A stretch of 64,000 nucleotides of DNA from Irpex lacteus. Taxonomy: Eukaryota; Basidiomycota; Agaricomycetes; Polyporales; Irpicaceae. The notes under the pieces are model-generated. The model was not told the origin of the DNA. It saw only the letters and a program-made list of their open reading frames with translations, and did not search any database. Positions 32,065 through 42,482 of the stretch are shown here, piece by piece. Each line of letters begins with the position of its first letter. The stretch's first letter is position 1. Position numbers and translations under genes: made by a program. The stretch covers positions 868,001 to 932,000 of the forward strand of contig MQVO02000013.1 of NCBI GenBank assembly GCA_001986395.2. The letters are read 5' to 3'.

Positions 32065-33063
32065 TAGTCAAATAAGTCCACTAAAGGTTCCTCAAAAGGA
32101 CTCGGTGCATTCTCGATCTCATTGCGCTCTATCCGCGGAGGTGGGACCCGACGTATAGTTCCGCTGCCATTCGACAAGGTTGGACTACTCTTTTCTATCA
32201 ACTTTGGAGGTAGAGGCGGTGGAGGAATGGGGGAAGATGGCGGGATAGGAGACGGAGCCTGAGATGGCTGAGGACGCGTCAGTCCAGAGGTGCGTCTCGT
32301 TGGTATTGATTTGCCTAGTCAAAATAACATCAGTCGGGACGTTGTTACTGGCAGAATGACAGAATATTACGCACGTAGGCTCTTCACAAGATCGTACCCC
32401 TTCACGCGTTCCTTGTCGTAAGCAGGATTGATGGACACGCCTTCGTCTATAGCCACGTAGTCGATTCTCATTGCGCTCAAGAATGCCTCGTCGAGCTTCC
32501 AAGGAGCGTCTGGAACTATCTCGTCTACCCAACGACAGTGTCTTAGGAGCTCGCAACGCTCAAGATGAGATGTCCGTGTTGAGGCACCATGCTGCGCACA
32601 TATGTCGTCCGAGAACACGCCGACCAGTAGCTGAACAGAAGGAAACGAGAGCTTGGCTTGACGCAGTTGTAATGCGTGTCTAAACGATATTTGTGAGTAG
32701 CTACGCTATCTGCCGAAACTGTTACACTCACCCAACGTCGAATGGGTCAAACAGACCGTCCACATAGACCCTAACAGTCCTTCGGCTGCCAGCCTCGCCC
32801 TGCCTCGCTGCAGGAGTATCAACGCCGACATTCGCGCGTATATAAGCTTGTATATTCCCTGCCGTCAACGCAGGTGTACCGAACAGCTCCTCCGCTGCTT
32901 TAGTGGGAGCTGGCTCATAGACAGGGCCAGTTGCTGGCGTCTTATCCGCCAAGCCAAGGTCTGCCATGCTTGATTCGAGGGACTGCTGCCCGTCCGAGAC
33001 GAAATCATACTCTGATAGATCGTCATTTGAGAGCACAGAGGATGAATCTATAGACCGCCGCAT
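32065..33063 (-). CDS. Degenerate CTP:phosphocholine cytidylyltransferase homologue
   Basis: The fold family is clear from VRVYVDGLFDPFDVGHALQL, VQLLVGVFSDDICAQHG, RCELLRHCRWVDEIVPDAPWKL, AMRIDYVAIDEG and PTRRTSGL. These match the cytidylyltransferase (CCT/Pct1) domain that makes CDP-choline for phosphatidylcholine. However, the HxGH motif reads DVGH, the usual VAHDD reads VAIDE, and RTEGISTS is reduced to RTSGLTR. Those residues contact CTP, so the enzyme may be inactive. A disordered acidic N-terminus comes first. The C-terminus is Pro-rich (SPIPPSSPIPPPPLPP) and ends ENAPSPFEEPLVDLFD; the amphipathic membrane-sensing domain of CCT is not seen. Two introns are inferred, and the exon joins keep frame across the altered motifs. 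Confidence 0.78.
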
Positions 33064-33475
33064 TCTGGATACTCAGGGTGTGGTGGCAAGAGAGAAGGCT
33101 GGGAGAAGTGGTGCGGCAACAGTGCGTACACGAGGCAGTCTCGCCATCAATTGTGTCGACTCTATTGGGGTGTGAGAACCTGCATGTTTCTAGATCTTGT
33201 TCACGGTTATATTCTATCTCTTATCGCCCTCCACCGAGTACCGCCGCTGTACTGCTCATCTGGAGGCTATGGCTGTCGACTCTGGGGAATGTGCTGTAGT
33301 CACGCTCGCGAGTTATCACACACATGGATCAGCATCAGCTTTAGATAAGATAAACCTTCGAACGCAATTGATCTCGGTGAGCAGGGCGATCGGAGCGATC
33401 TTGGAACTCGAAAGAAATATAGCTACTACTGTACTCAGGCTAGGACTAACTTGAGCCTCGACTTCCACGAGCAAA
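33064..33475. promoter_or_regulatory. Divergent promoter region
   Basis: 412 bp between divergent starts of the cytidylyltransferase-like and OHCU decarboxylase genes. No other gene is seen. Confidence 0.45.
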
Positions 33476-34078
33476 ATGACAGCCATCGCTTTACCTACAC
33501 TTGAAGCTATCTCATCAAGCGGAACTGGCAAGGATGCGCCTCTCCCCACTGCACTCGCCATTCTATTCGAGCCCTCCGATGTTCTATATGCGCATCTCGT
33601 ACCATCAGTCAAGAACCGCCTCCAGAATGACAAAATCGCGTCCTACGGCGAGCTCTTGTCTATCGCCTCACAAATCATGTCAGCATGGAGCGAAGACCTA
33701 AAGACGGAGTTCATCGCAGGGCATCCACGCATCGGAGAAGTCAAAGGGCTCTCAGCACTCAGCGCACAAGAGCAAGCAGCAAAAGCGACACCACCCGAAG
33801 TGCTCAGACGACTGGCGCACCTGAACGCGTGCTATGAACGGCGATATCCTGGGTTGATTTATATCACGTTTGTGAATGGCAGGTCCAGGGCGCAGGTTAT
33901 GGAGGAGATGGAGGATGTGCTTGGGTTTGCGCGGTCATTGAGTGGGGAGGAGCCGAGTGTTGAGAGCGTTGAGGTTGTTGAGAGGGGGAGTGAGGAGTGG
34001 AAGAGGGAGTTGGAGACGGCTGTGGCTGATGTGGTCAGGATTGCTGAAAGTAGGTTGAAGGGAATGGGGTTGAAGTAG
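33476..34078 (+). CDS. OHCU decarboxylase (uric acid catabolism)
   Basis: This enzyme converts 2-oxo-4-hydroxy-4-carboxy-5-ureidoimidazoline to S-allantoin in urate breakdown. The single-exon 200-aa protein has FIAGHPRIGEVKGLSALS and the catalytic-site region LAHLNACYERRYPGLIYITFVNGRSRAQV, which are diagnostic. The helical fold and length fit the family. The two other urate-pathway enzymes (urate oxidase, HIU hydrolase) are not in this window. The start at 33476 gives a short leader without an obvious targeting signal. Confidence 0.92.
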   Translation: MTAIALPTLEAISSSGTGKDAPLPTALAILFEPSDVLYAHLVPSVKNRLQNDKIASYGELLSIASQIMSAWSEDLKTEFIAGHPRIGEVKGLSALSAQEQAAKATPPEVLRRLAHLNACYERRYPGLIYITFVNGRSRAQVMEEMEDVLGFARSLSGEEPSVESVEVVERGSEEWKRELETAVADVVRIAESRLKGMGLK

Positions 34079-34347
34079 TGAGTCGCGGTTGGTCAGTCGA
34101 TCGTTGCATAGCAGCTTGCACCGTCTCAATTCTCAATCTCCTACTACTAGGCTCCATGCTACTCCTAATGTACCATACAATAACCGAGCACGAGGTTTCT
34201 CAGAATAACATCTTTACAATGCTGCTTTACATCTGGGTATCTCTTCAGTTTACATTCCGTCAATAAATGAAGCCGGTAATAATCCTGACGCAGGAAAACA
34301 ACCAGAGAAATAAAGTAACACTGTACAAGGTAAAAGTCCATCTTAAC
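34079..34347. other. Convergent spacer
   Basis: 269 bp between convergent genes, with no gene seen. Confidence 0.4.
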
Positions 34348-35328
34348 TTATATTGACTCTGAGCTGCTCGTCCGTTCCGCTTTGCGCTGCAAGAATGGTG
34401 AGCGGGACGCAAACGGTCAGCGTGTGCATTCACTTACCCGCAATGCAGCTTGTCGACGTGCCTCCCATTCAGGATTGGCGTTCCTCAACTGTTGCAACAA
34501 CTCATTCGTCTGCAACATCTGGCTTGCCGCTACGAATGCTCCTTGCGCAGCCTTAGTCGGCAAGCGAGGTACGTTTCCCGCTTGACGCAACTGCTCCTTC
34601 CTCTCATTCATCTCCTCCTCCAACTTCTGCATCCTCTCCCTATACCTCATCTCCGCCTTCATGAACGTCTCCTGGTACCGCACCTGCGCAGCTCTAACCT
34701 CCTCTTCTATCGCACGCTTCCTCTCCTCGTAGTCATCCGGGGTTCTCTCCAGATACTGTTGCTGCAACTTCTCCTGCCTGATCCGTTCGCGCTCCACCTT
34801 CGCCTGCGCTTGCTTCTCCCTCAACTGCCGTAGTCGCTCCTCCTGTCGCTCCTTGCATTGACGATCCCACTCCTCGCGCGTCTTGGCTAACCGTTCCTGA
34901 GCCTCGTTCTTCCTCAGACGTCCACGAAGGTAGTTGAGACCGTTATCGTACACTCTGCGTTTCGCAGGATCACTGAGGATCTCGTAGGCTTGATGTACCT
35001 TCAAAGTCTATAAGTAACATGACCGCAGATTTCATCGAACGCACTTTACCTCCCTGAACTGAGTTTCCGCATCCTGCCGTTCCTCGTCGGTTATATCTTG
35101 GGGAAGTTTATCTAGGCAAGGTATATGAGCTTGTATTTCTGAGAAAAAATCGAAAACTACCTGGGTGCGTTTCTAGTACTCTCCTCTTCCAAGCTTTGCG
35201 TACTGATATGTTCCTCCGTCAATTATTGTTATTCAATTTCGACATAACGGGCAATAAGACATACGCGCTTCTGGGGGAGCAGTTTGCTCGACACCAAGAA
35301 CATCATACAGAGACAGAGTGCCGGCCAT
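34348..35328 (-). CDS. J-domain protein with charged coiled-coil C-terminus
   Basis: An Hsp70 co-chaperone candidate with only an N-terminal J domain and a long Arg/Glu/Gln coiled coil. Spliced exons give LYDVLGVEQTAPPEA, SVRKAWKRRVLETHPDKLPQD (with HPD), TQFREVHQAYEILSDPAKRRVYDNGL, then REEWDRQCKERQEERLRQLR-type heptads to residue about 190 and a short tail ending RTSSSESI. About four introns. HPD-KLPQ resembles HPD-RLPQ in the first J protein of the window, suggesting a shared subgroup. The client or location is not evident. Confidence 0.83.
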
Positions 35329-35808
35329 TAGGCCTACTATAAGTGCATGAAGACAGGACGACGCAGAATTGGTCAAGGGCAACGAGGAGACAGAGGAGGA
35401 TTTCGAACATGCCGACTGATTTCAAACTCATTTACCGGCGCGCTGACACGTGATCGTGTCTGATGGCGCATCTGATGCGCCTATCGCGTATCGGAGGAGG
35501 CCCATAACGGCAATGGTTGGTCAGTTGCGGCTTCGCGCACTCGGTCTTGACGCTTGCACTCTCACGACCAGTACGACCAGCACGACCCCCGACGCGTTCC
35601 CCGACCTTTTACGTCCCCCTACGACGTACGCTGCACTTGAGTGACATCCACGACCCCTAAGTCGGTGCACGCGTAATTAGGCGAAATTAGTGCCAGGTCA
35701 GTTTCATTTTGTAATTGCTGGCAGACATCCGAAACTTTAACACTCGCTTGTCGACGGCGAACTCCAGCGGACTCCATCTCTAGCTCGTAAACCCACGTGG
35801 AAGACACT
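35329..35808. promoter_or_regulatory. Divergent promoter region
   Basis: 480 bp between the divergent J-protein and chromodomain genes. No additional gene; plus-strand and minus-strand short frames here are judged chance. Confidence 0.45.
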
Positions 35809-37249
35809 ATGGTGAAAGCTAAATCCGCCTTTCAAAGAGCCAGGCCACGATGGATATTGGACACCGTGTTGATGCCGGAGCGGCGTCCACGGGGCAGAGA
35901 CAGAGCACAGCGGTCGCCTGAGACGGCCACTATCGACGGCCTCAAGTTCCAGCTGTCCGACGTTTTCCGCGTCTTCTTCCCTTTCGTGTCCGAGCGACAC
36001 GCGATATTCAAAAGACGGCTTGCGGGCGAGCCGGAACCTTGGACGGACGACCCGATTCTGGGACAGTACCCGTTCACGAATATGTATCGTATACTTGACA
36101 GAAATAGTCAGTATATTCTGCGAAACGTGATTCGGAAGGGAAGCCAGGACCTCAATGATATGTTCTTCAGGGTACTCCTCTTCCGCACGTTCAATAAGAT
36201 CGAAACCTGGGAGATACTGGAGAAGAAACTTGGGCCGCTCACTTGGGACTCCTTCAACGTCGTAAAATATGAGAAGGCCCTGAGCAGCGTTAAGGGCGCT
36301 CTCTATAACGCAGCCTATATCATACCTTCACCGAAACTGGGCTACGAGAAGAATCATCAGAACCACTTACGGATGATTGAGACGATGATGGCCGTTGACC
36401 GACTGCCTGAAGAGCTTATTAAACTGAAGCATCTGAAAGACGTCCATGGTCGCATCCAGATGTACTCCAGCATGGGGGATTTCATGGCGATGCAGTCAGT
36501 CGTGATCAGCGCTCTCTATGTTTCTTCGCTCATTGCCGTACTAATAAACTTCCTTTCTCAGGCTTGTATTGGACCTCAACATGATGCCGCACTACCACTG
36601 GAGCGAAGACGAATGGGTCGCGCTAGGTCCAGGTTCGCAAGCATGTCTCCTCAAAATGTTCGGTCCAGAAATCCGAGGCCACGAAGTCTCCGCCATCCGG
36701 TATATTCGCGACAACCAGCACTCATGGTTCACTCGCTGTGGAATCGAACAAGAGAAGGTTCCCCGCCTACACCCATCAAGACCACCGGGCCTGACGATGG
36801 TCGACATCGAGCATGCGCTGTGTGAGTGCGAGAAATACTCGCGTGGGAAGTTCCCGCACATCAAGGGCAAGCGTATGACCGTGGGCAAACGGATTTTCGT
36901 CCCTCGACCTGGCGCTGTCACGGCTGACATTCCAGACAATTGGTTAATTCCAGTAGCGGTGGACATCGAAGAATATGAGTGCCCGCCGCCACTCGACGGG
37001 ACGGATGATACGTATGAAGTGTCACATATTGTGAAAGAAAATAACGGCCGGTATCTCATACGTTGGGTCGGATACGGACAAGAGTCGGACAGCTGGCTGC
37101 CGGCGCAGGAGTTAGGAGAAGGCGCGAGTGCCTTGATTGAACAGTGGGAGCAAACTAAAGCTCGTATAGAGAAGGGCTTGCACGAACGTGCTTTGGCTCG
37201 ACGTGGTGGGTATATATCTACTAAGGGTAGTCAGCGGAGAATTACATGA
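35809..37249 (+). CDS. Thymine-hypermodification helical domain fused to chromodomain
   Basis: Two exons (35809..36494, 36562..37249) give 457 aa. Residues about 80-330 match the helical domain of phage 5-hmdU DNA kinases and aGPT-pyrophosphorylases, enzymes predicted or shown to build hypermodified thymines in DNA. Seen in order are NMYRILDRNSQYILRNVI, FRVLLFRTFNKIETWEIL, KGALYNAAYIIPSP, GDFMAMQLVLDLNM, SEDEWVALGPGS and IEHALCECEKYSRGK. Residues about 377-430 form a chromodomain with Tyr380, Trp397 and Tyr400 placed as the methyl-lysine cage, followed by a basic tail. No P-loop kinase motif is present. I infer a chromatin-targeted protein that acts on or recognises modified thymine; the activity is not demonstrated. 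The gene ends 66 bp from a convergent neighbour. Confidence 0.78.
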
Positions 37250-37315
37250 TTCGATATCTTGTTATGTTGTGATGGTACTTACAATGTACGCTTCGCGCAG
37301 TGTACGAGTCACGGG
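37250..37315. other. 66-bp convergent spacer
   Basis: The chromodomain gene's stop and the homologous 3' end of the next gene are only 66 bp apart, so transcripts are likely to overlap. Confidence 0.5.
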
Positions 37316-39312
37316 TTACGCATACAATGCATCGAGCTTTACAGGCGGTAACAAAAAGCCCTCAGTGCCTAAAATATTCGGTGTGATCAGTGACAGCAAC
37401 GGTATTCCAGCATGATCACACTACCCACCTGCATGATACACGTACTGCCCGTCGTCTTGCTCGTACGCTCCCACCTTTTTCTCACCCCACCACATTGTCG
37501 TAGTCACTGGCCACTTGTCGATCAGATTGGCGAGTGTTTGTATGTGACCGTAGGTCGCAGGCTGTGGCCCCTTTGGCTGACGAGTTGCTAGAAATGTTAT
37601 GCATGCGCTCAATGTCGCGAAAGCAAACATCAGATACCAAGTCTGATATCATACAACATATGCAGCGTGTATTTTAGTATGGTCCTTGAACCACTCTTGT
37701 AATTTTGAAGCTGATAGGGATGACGTACCTGTATAGGCCGCATCACGACCTGAAGTGAAGTGTCCGAGTAATCCGAAATGAAGCCCTCAAGGGATAGACA
37801 GAGACCGAACATCCAATTTAAAGATTATCAATATACTTCGTGAGCTACTGGGGCCGACATCAAAGTTGAACGGATGGTTTGAAATCGCTTACGAAGTCCA
37901 GACTTTGCTGCTTGTAGCAGAAGGCCAGGCCAGAAAGAAAAGAACGACCTCAATGCACTCATCGGCCTCGTGCCCTCCTTGGTTGTAGCCTTTCTCCAAG
38001 TGTTCTCGTCTCGTAATATGTTCACAATGAGTTCGCAGCAGTGCAAAGCCATAGTGAGTGCCCCCTGAATGATTACCAGTGTCCCAAAGCACAAAAGCCA
38101 AGAGCCGTTGGGAATAATTGAGCCCTCCAAAGGCACAATCGTACATGACTTCGACTGTTCATTTGGAAGAAGGGACCATGAACCGATGCCAGGGGGACCG
38201 TTGCTGACGGTTTCGATAATACCGCCCCACCCGCCGCAGGCAGCCACAAGTATCCAAAGCGTCACAATGATGCGCTTTGTACTGCGATGTGACCTCCAAG
38301 CAGACGGCTGGACGGTCGATGGTTTCCTAGGAAGAGAGCCGGTGTGTACATTGTGCGGAGGTGTCGCCAAAATCCCGGAATTCCCGCCAGCACAGTGACT
38401 CGACACGGTATACATGCATCGCCCTTCGACTCGCTTCACTATGCCCGCTGACATAATCGCTGCTGTACTGTCTAAGGGGGACGAGCTCCACGAGAAGATT
38501 CTGGTGTTCCGCATGCCAGCGATTGCAATCAGGGACTTTGAAAGAATGCATACTCCAAGCACGATCATTGGTGCGCCGAATATGGCCGTTCCATTCCAGT
38601 AATACCCACCGTCACTGAAGTCCGTTGCTGGAGCGGAGAAGTCCACAAAGGAGAGAGAAACCGCCGCATAGGATAGGATGAGAAGAAACGCCATGATAAA
38701 GTTGAAAAAAGTGTTGTTGGAGTGGAGAAATGGGATTTCGACACTTCTAGGAGCGGTGACAAGGCGTAGATTTGTGTTAAACTGGAGTGTAGATTGGCCA
38801 ACTTCCTGTATCATCCACAACTCGGGCTTGTTCGGGTTTGGGGATAGTTTTGCTGTGGCGAGAATCGATTTCTGAGTTGCACAGTGAACGTAACCAATAG
38901 CTTCTGTCGCAAACGTGTTGAGCTGCGTGAGCACTAAACGAAGTATCTCTGGAACTATGCGATGTTTGAAATAAATAGCTATCGCCCCCGGAAGGATATC
39001 ATGCGCCGACGTGTGTTCTAGCATGCCTGAAGGGAAGGCACCATGGTCGATGTCCGACCTCTGAGCAGCAATGATGACGCCGCTAACGAAGCAACATAGC
39101 CCAAAAAAGAGGGCATAGCCCAGCCCAGCGAAGGCAAGGCGTCGAGACTGTTGCTCAGAGTGCTGGTCAACGAATAATCTGACACCGGATTCAATGCTCG
39201 TGTCCTCGAGCGCCTTTTGCGTAACACAGCTCTGTGGGGCAATCGGTGTTATAGAGCTATCAGGCTCCAAAAGCCATTCAGAAGCGAGGAAGATCTCGCT
39301 CGGCGGGGCCAT
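37316..39312 (-). CDS. Orphan multipass membrane protein, copy A
   Basis: I do not recognise this family. Exon 1 (37828..39312) encodes 494 aa with a conserved leader (SEWLLEPDSSITPI), then about six hydrophobic helices (for example RLAFAGLGYALFFGLCCFVS, FFNFIMAFLLILSYAAVSLS and IIQGALTMALHCCELIVN). Residues ALTMALHCCELIVN-x-LRDEN-x-WRKA are shared with copy B. Downstream, minus-strand segments still encode conserved family pieces (MFGLCLSLEGFISD, MFAFATLSACITFLATRQPKG, GHIQTLANLIDKWP) to a stop at 37316. The intron 5' of MFGLCL has a good GTAAGC donor, but I see no usable AG before the conserved exon, so the protein may simply end at 37828. Confidence 0.62.
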
Positions 39313-39866
39313 CTCGTCGGAGGAGGGGGGGCGCTGTTCAGATGACCGTCAATGAGTACGTGCTCGTATGGGTACAGGTCGAACAACGACTAGACTGTAC
39401 ATACCAATAAGCTTTGATATCGATGCTATCACAGCGACGACTGTACGGCAATTATCTAGAGCCAAGAGTAGTGTGTGAGAATTGGGGTAGTGGGCAGATG
39501 AAGAATATAGCACTCAACTTCCTCTGACTTCGGTGAGCGATATATAATACGATGGCCCGGCGGAAGATCACACGGAGTGGACACTTATCTGGTAATAACA
39601 CGGTGACTATCAGGGGACTCAAAACTCACCAGCATGCCATGGCATGATCGCTATCGTCATGATTCGGGTTGACACCGTGACAGCCTACTTGATTCAACCA
39701 TCATGATTCCACCAGAAAACAATTTTTGGCAATGAAAGTACCAGTATAGATTTGGTACAGATAGTCTGAAGGCGATGGTGTTGGTCGTGGCATAACGACA
39801 GCGTTTGAGTTTCTTACCTCAGTAATCATCTCATGATACTATCAACGACAGCCCTAGTCCACGAAG
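39313..39866. other. Spacer between tandem membrane-protein copies
   Basis: Contains the likely promoter of copy A, with TATATAAT on the plus strand near 39541 (ATTATATA on the minus strand), and the residual C-terminal reading frame of copy B. No other gene is seen. Confidence 0.45.
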
Positions 39867-41867
39867 TCAACTGTGCAGATTTCCAGACGGTATAGAAGCT
39901 AGAGGGGTCCCACTCGTACCTGTCGAGCAATAATTCAGTAAGCCATCTCAGGCATAGAGGTCGTTCCTTACCAGCACAAAAAAGGGATCCCTCACTGTCT
40001 TCCTCCGCCGTCCCAGATTTATAGCCCCACCACAACTTCATATCTGGTTTCTCGGGCCATTCATCAACGAAGTGGAAAGTGTCTGAATGTGGCCATAAGC
40101 GGCCGGCTGAACACCTTTAGGTCGACGAACTGCAAGATATGTCATGCAGGTAGCCAGTAGCGCAAACATGAGCGCAAAATTCCACATCTTTAATTGCAGA
40201 ATATGACATCAATATTGTTTGTAGCATCATGCGATAGAATAGGGACTGACCTGGGTGGCACGCAGAACGATAGTGACCCCGCTCAACCCCGTACTGTTAG
40301 ATTCATCCTGGAGGCGGATTATAGTGGCTGTGCCAAGTTCGAATGAGATACAGAGCCCAAGCATCGAGTCTTATGAAAGGTGTTAAAAAGGCCATGTATC
40401 TGTAAGCAAAGTCTTCCGAGTCGAGACTTACGAAGGCAAGGCTTTGCAACCTGAAGGAAGCAACTTGGCCAGAAGAACAGGATCGCCCGCAGTGGATCTA
40501 CCGATTCGGTGCCTGATTCAGTTGCAGCCTTCCGCCAGTTGTTTTCGTCACGCAGGGAATTCACAATCAGTTCACAGCAATGTAAAGCCATTGTGAGGGC
40601 ACCTTGGAGGACCGCTAGAAAGACGTAGCAGACCACCCATGCCATGGCGAGTGGTTTAGCCGACCATAGACCCCAGTATTGACCGTCGTACGAATAGATG
40701 CCGTGAGTTATCTCGAAGCTGAGCCTCGGCCAGAATGGCTCAGCTGGGTGGTGGCTGGGAAAGAATGACCATCTGAATCCGGCGTAATAGGCGGTGATCG
40801 CTGAAACGACGCCACCCCACCCCACAAACATGACGATGAGGGCCCAAAGCAGCACAATAGTGCGTTTCACTCCACGTCTTACCTGCCACGCAGAAGGTTG
40901 AAGCCCTTTGGGTTGTCGTGCAGGAGGTGCGGTCCAGTGGTCACTCTTGGATTGAAGTGCTTTGAACCACCGGTCCTTCACGTCCAACACATCGCATAGG
41001 CACAGTCCTTCTATCCTGACCACTGTACCCGAGAGGATTGTAGCTGCTGTGGTGTCGAGAGGTGACGAGGACCATGTGAGGATGTCGGTTTTTGTTATAC
41101 CTATGATTGCGATGAGGGACTGGAGGAGAATAGACACTCCAAGGACAATAAGTGGAGTGGCGAGCACACGTGCTCCCGGCATGCCACAACTTGAAGGATC
41201 GGGTGTGAAAGCCCAGTAGTCGTAGGTTGTGACAATGCAAAGAGAAGCTGAAGCGTATGAAACGGTGAGAAGGGATGCCATAATAGAGTTGCAGGCGATA
41301 TTGTTGGGATGAAAGAATGATATGGTATTGCGCTGGGGAATCTTGAAAAAGCGAAAATTCGTGTTGAACCGCAGAGCACAAGATGTCACTGGTGCAATGA
41401 CTAAGTTCGGATGTAGCCTCCCTATGGCCAGCGACGATTTTTGAGTCACAGAATGCACGTAACCAATAGCTCCAGTTGCACAGGTAGTGAGGAAGATGAT
41501 GATAAAATAAGGCAGATATGTCTCGACATTGGCGTTGGAATGACACATGCCTATAATTTCGAGCGACCCTATGAGTATAAAAAGTGTCAGAAACCTTCTA
41601 CTTCGATCTATGAAAGTTGATACCGGGTATGTCCAGTTGAAGCGTAGCCAAAATGACACCGCCAATGAGAGTTAACAGGCCGTATGCAGTCGCACATCCT
41701 AGGCCAGCATAGGCGAGCCGTCGAGACTGTCGTTCGGATGATTCGTTGAGTAAAGGCCTGCGATGATAGTCCGAGGCATGGGCACAGAGGCGTTTAGACA
41801 TAGTGTGCAAAGGTACAATCGAACCACCTGGGTTCAAAAGCCACTCATCGTCACGGGTGTCCAACAT
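39867..41867 (-). CDS. Orphan multipass membrane protein, copy B
   Basis: A paralogue of copy A with the same start context (EWLLNPGGSIVPL), RQSRRLAYAGLG, ALTMALHCCELIVN and C-terminal LAVRRPKGVQPAAYGHIQTL. Several exons are needed; one lies 5' of RRFLTLF near 41600. After GHIQTL the frame is one base shorter than in copy A and reaches a stop at 40039-40041, but the next frame continues family sequence (FVDEWPEKPDMKLWWGYKSG) to 39867. So the copy has a frameshifted C-terminus relative to copy A. Function unknown. Confidence 0.58.
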
Positions 41868-42482
41868 TTACTAAGACCATGGTCGGTCAGTACGTGACGG
41901 GACACAGCGAAGGCAACACCTTGACTCACTATCTCGAGGACGATACAGACCGCAGAGAGAGGTTTCGAATATTGGCTCAGTTTGAGGTAAGTGGAAGAGA
42001 TATGAGCTGACTAGCTGGTCGAGCCGTGTAAGCTGTATAAAGTTCACGGGTACTTACCATGACTGATATATCACTCAAAACCGGGACAGGAGCCGCCATG
42101 CCATCATGATACAAAGGCCGGTCACCGTCGATAATTACTGCTGTCTAATTAACGTTGAGTTACAGCAACAAGACACTGATGACCTACAATCTTTAACAAA
42201 CCTGATCGATAGGAGGTGGGCGTGTCAAATATGAAAAAGTTGTCGCTGAAATGCCTACTTGACGGAAGGAATATCCCCAAAAAAACTGTGATGACAATTC
42301 AGTCGGATAGATTCGGTTGGAGTGGTCTGATGCAATTGATTAGTATCACTCACCAATGAATGCTGTGTAGTGGCTTCGAGTCCTGAGATATCGAAAGAAT
42401 GAATATTCCATAGCAGAGCACACGGCTTGTCTGGAGGCCAGCGCGCCGTTCGTAGAATGCACGGAGCGTGAGTAGTACTTAA
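41868..42482. other. Spacer between copy B and remnant copy C
   Basis: About 600 bp. A TATA-like element lies on the minus strand (TTTATAC at about 42030) upstream of copy B. No other gene is seen. Confidence 0.4.

Noticed and set aside
31700..32071. Possible small minus-strand gene (Cys/Pro-rich end)
   Set aside because: I found no start and splice set giving a coherent protein, and I recognise no family. It is left as unexplained spacer.
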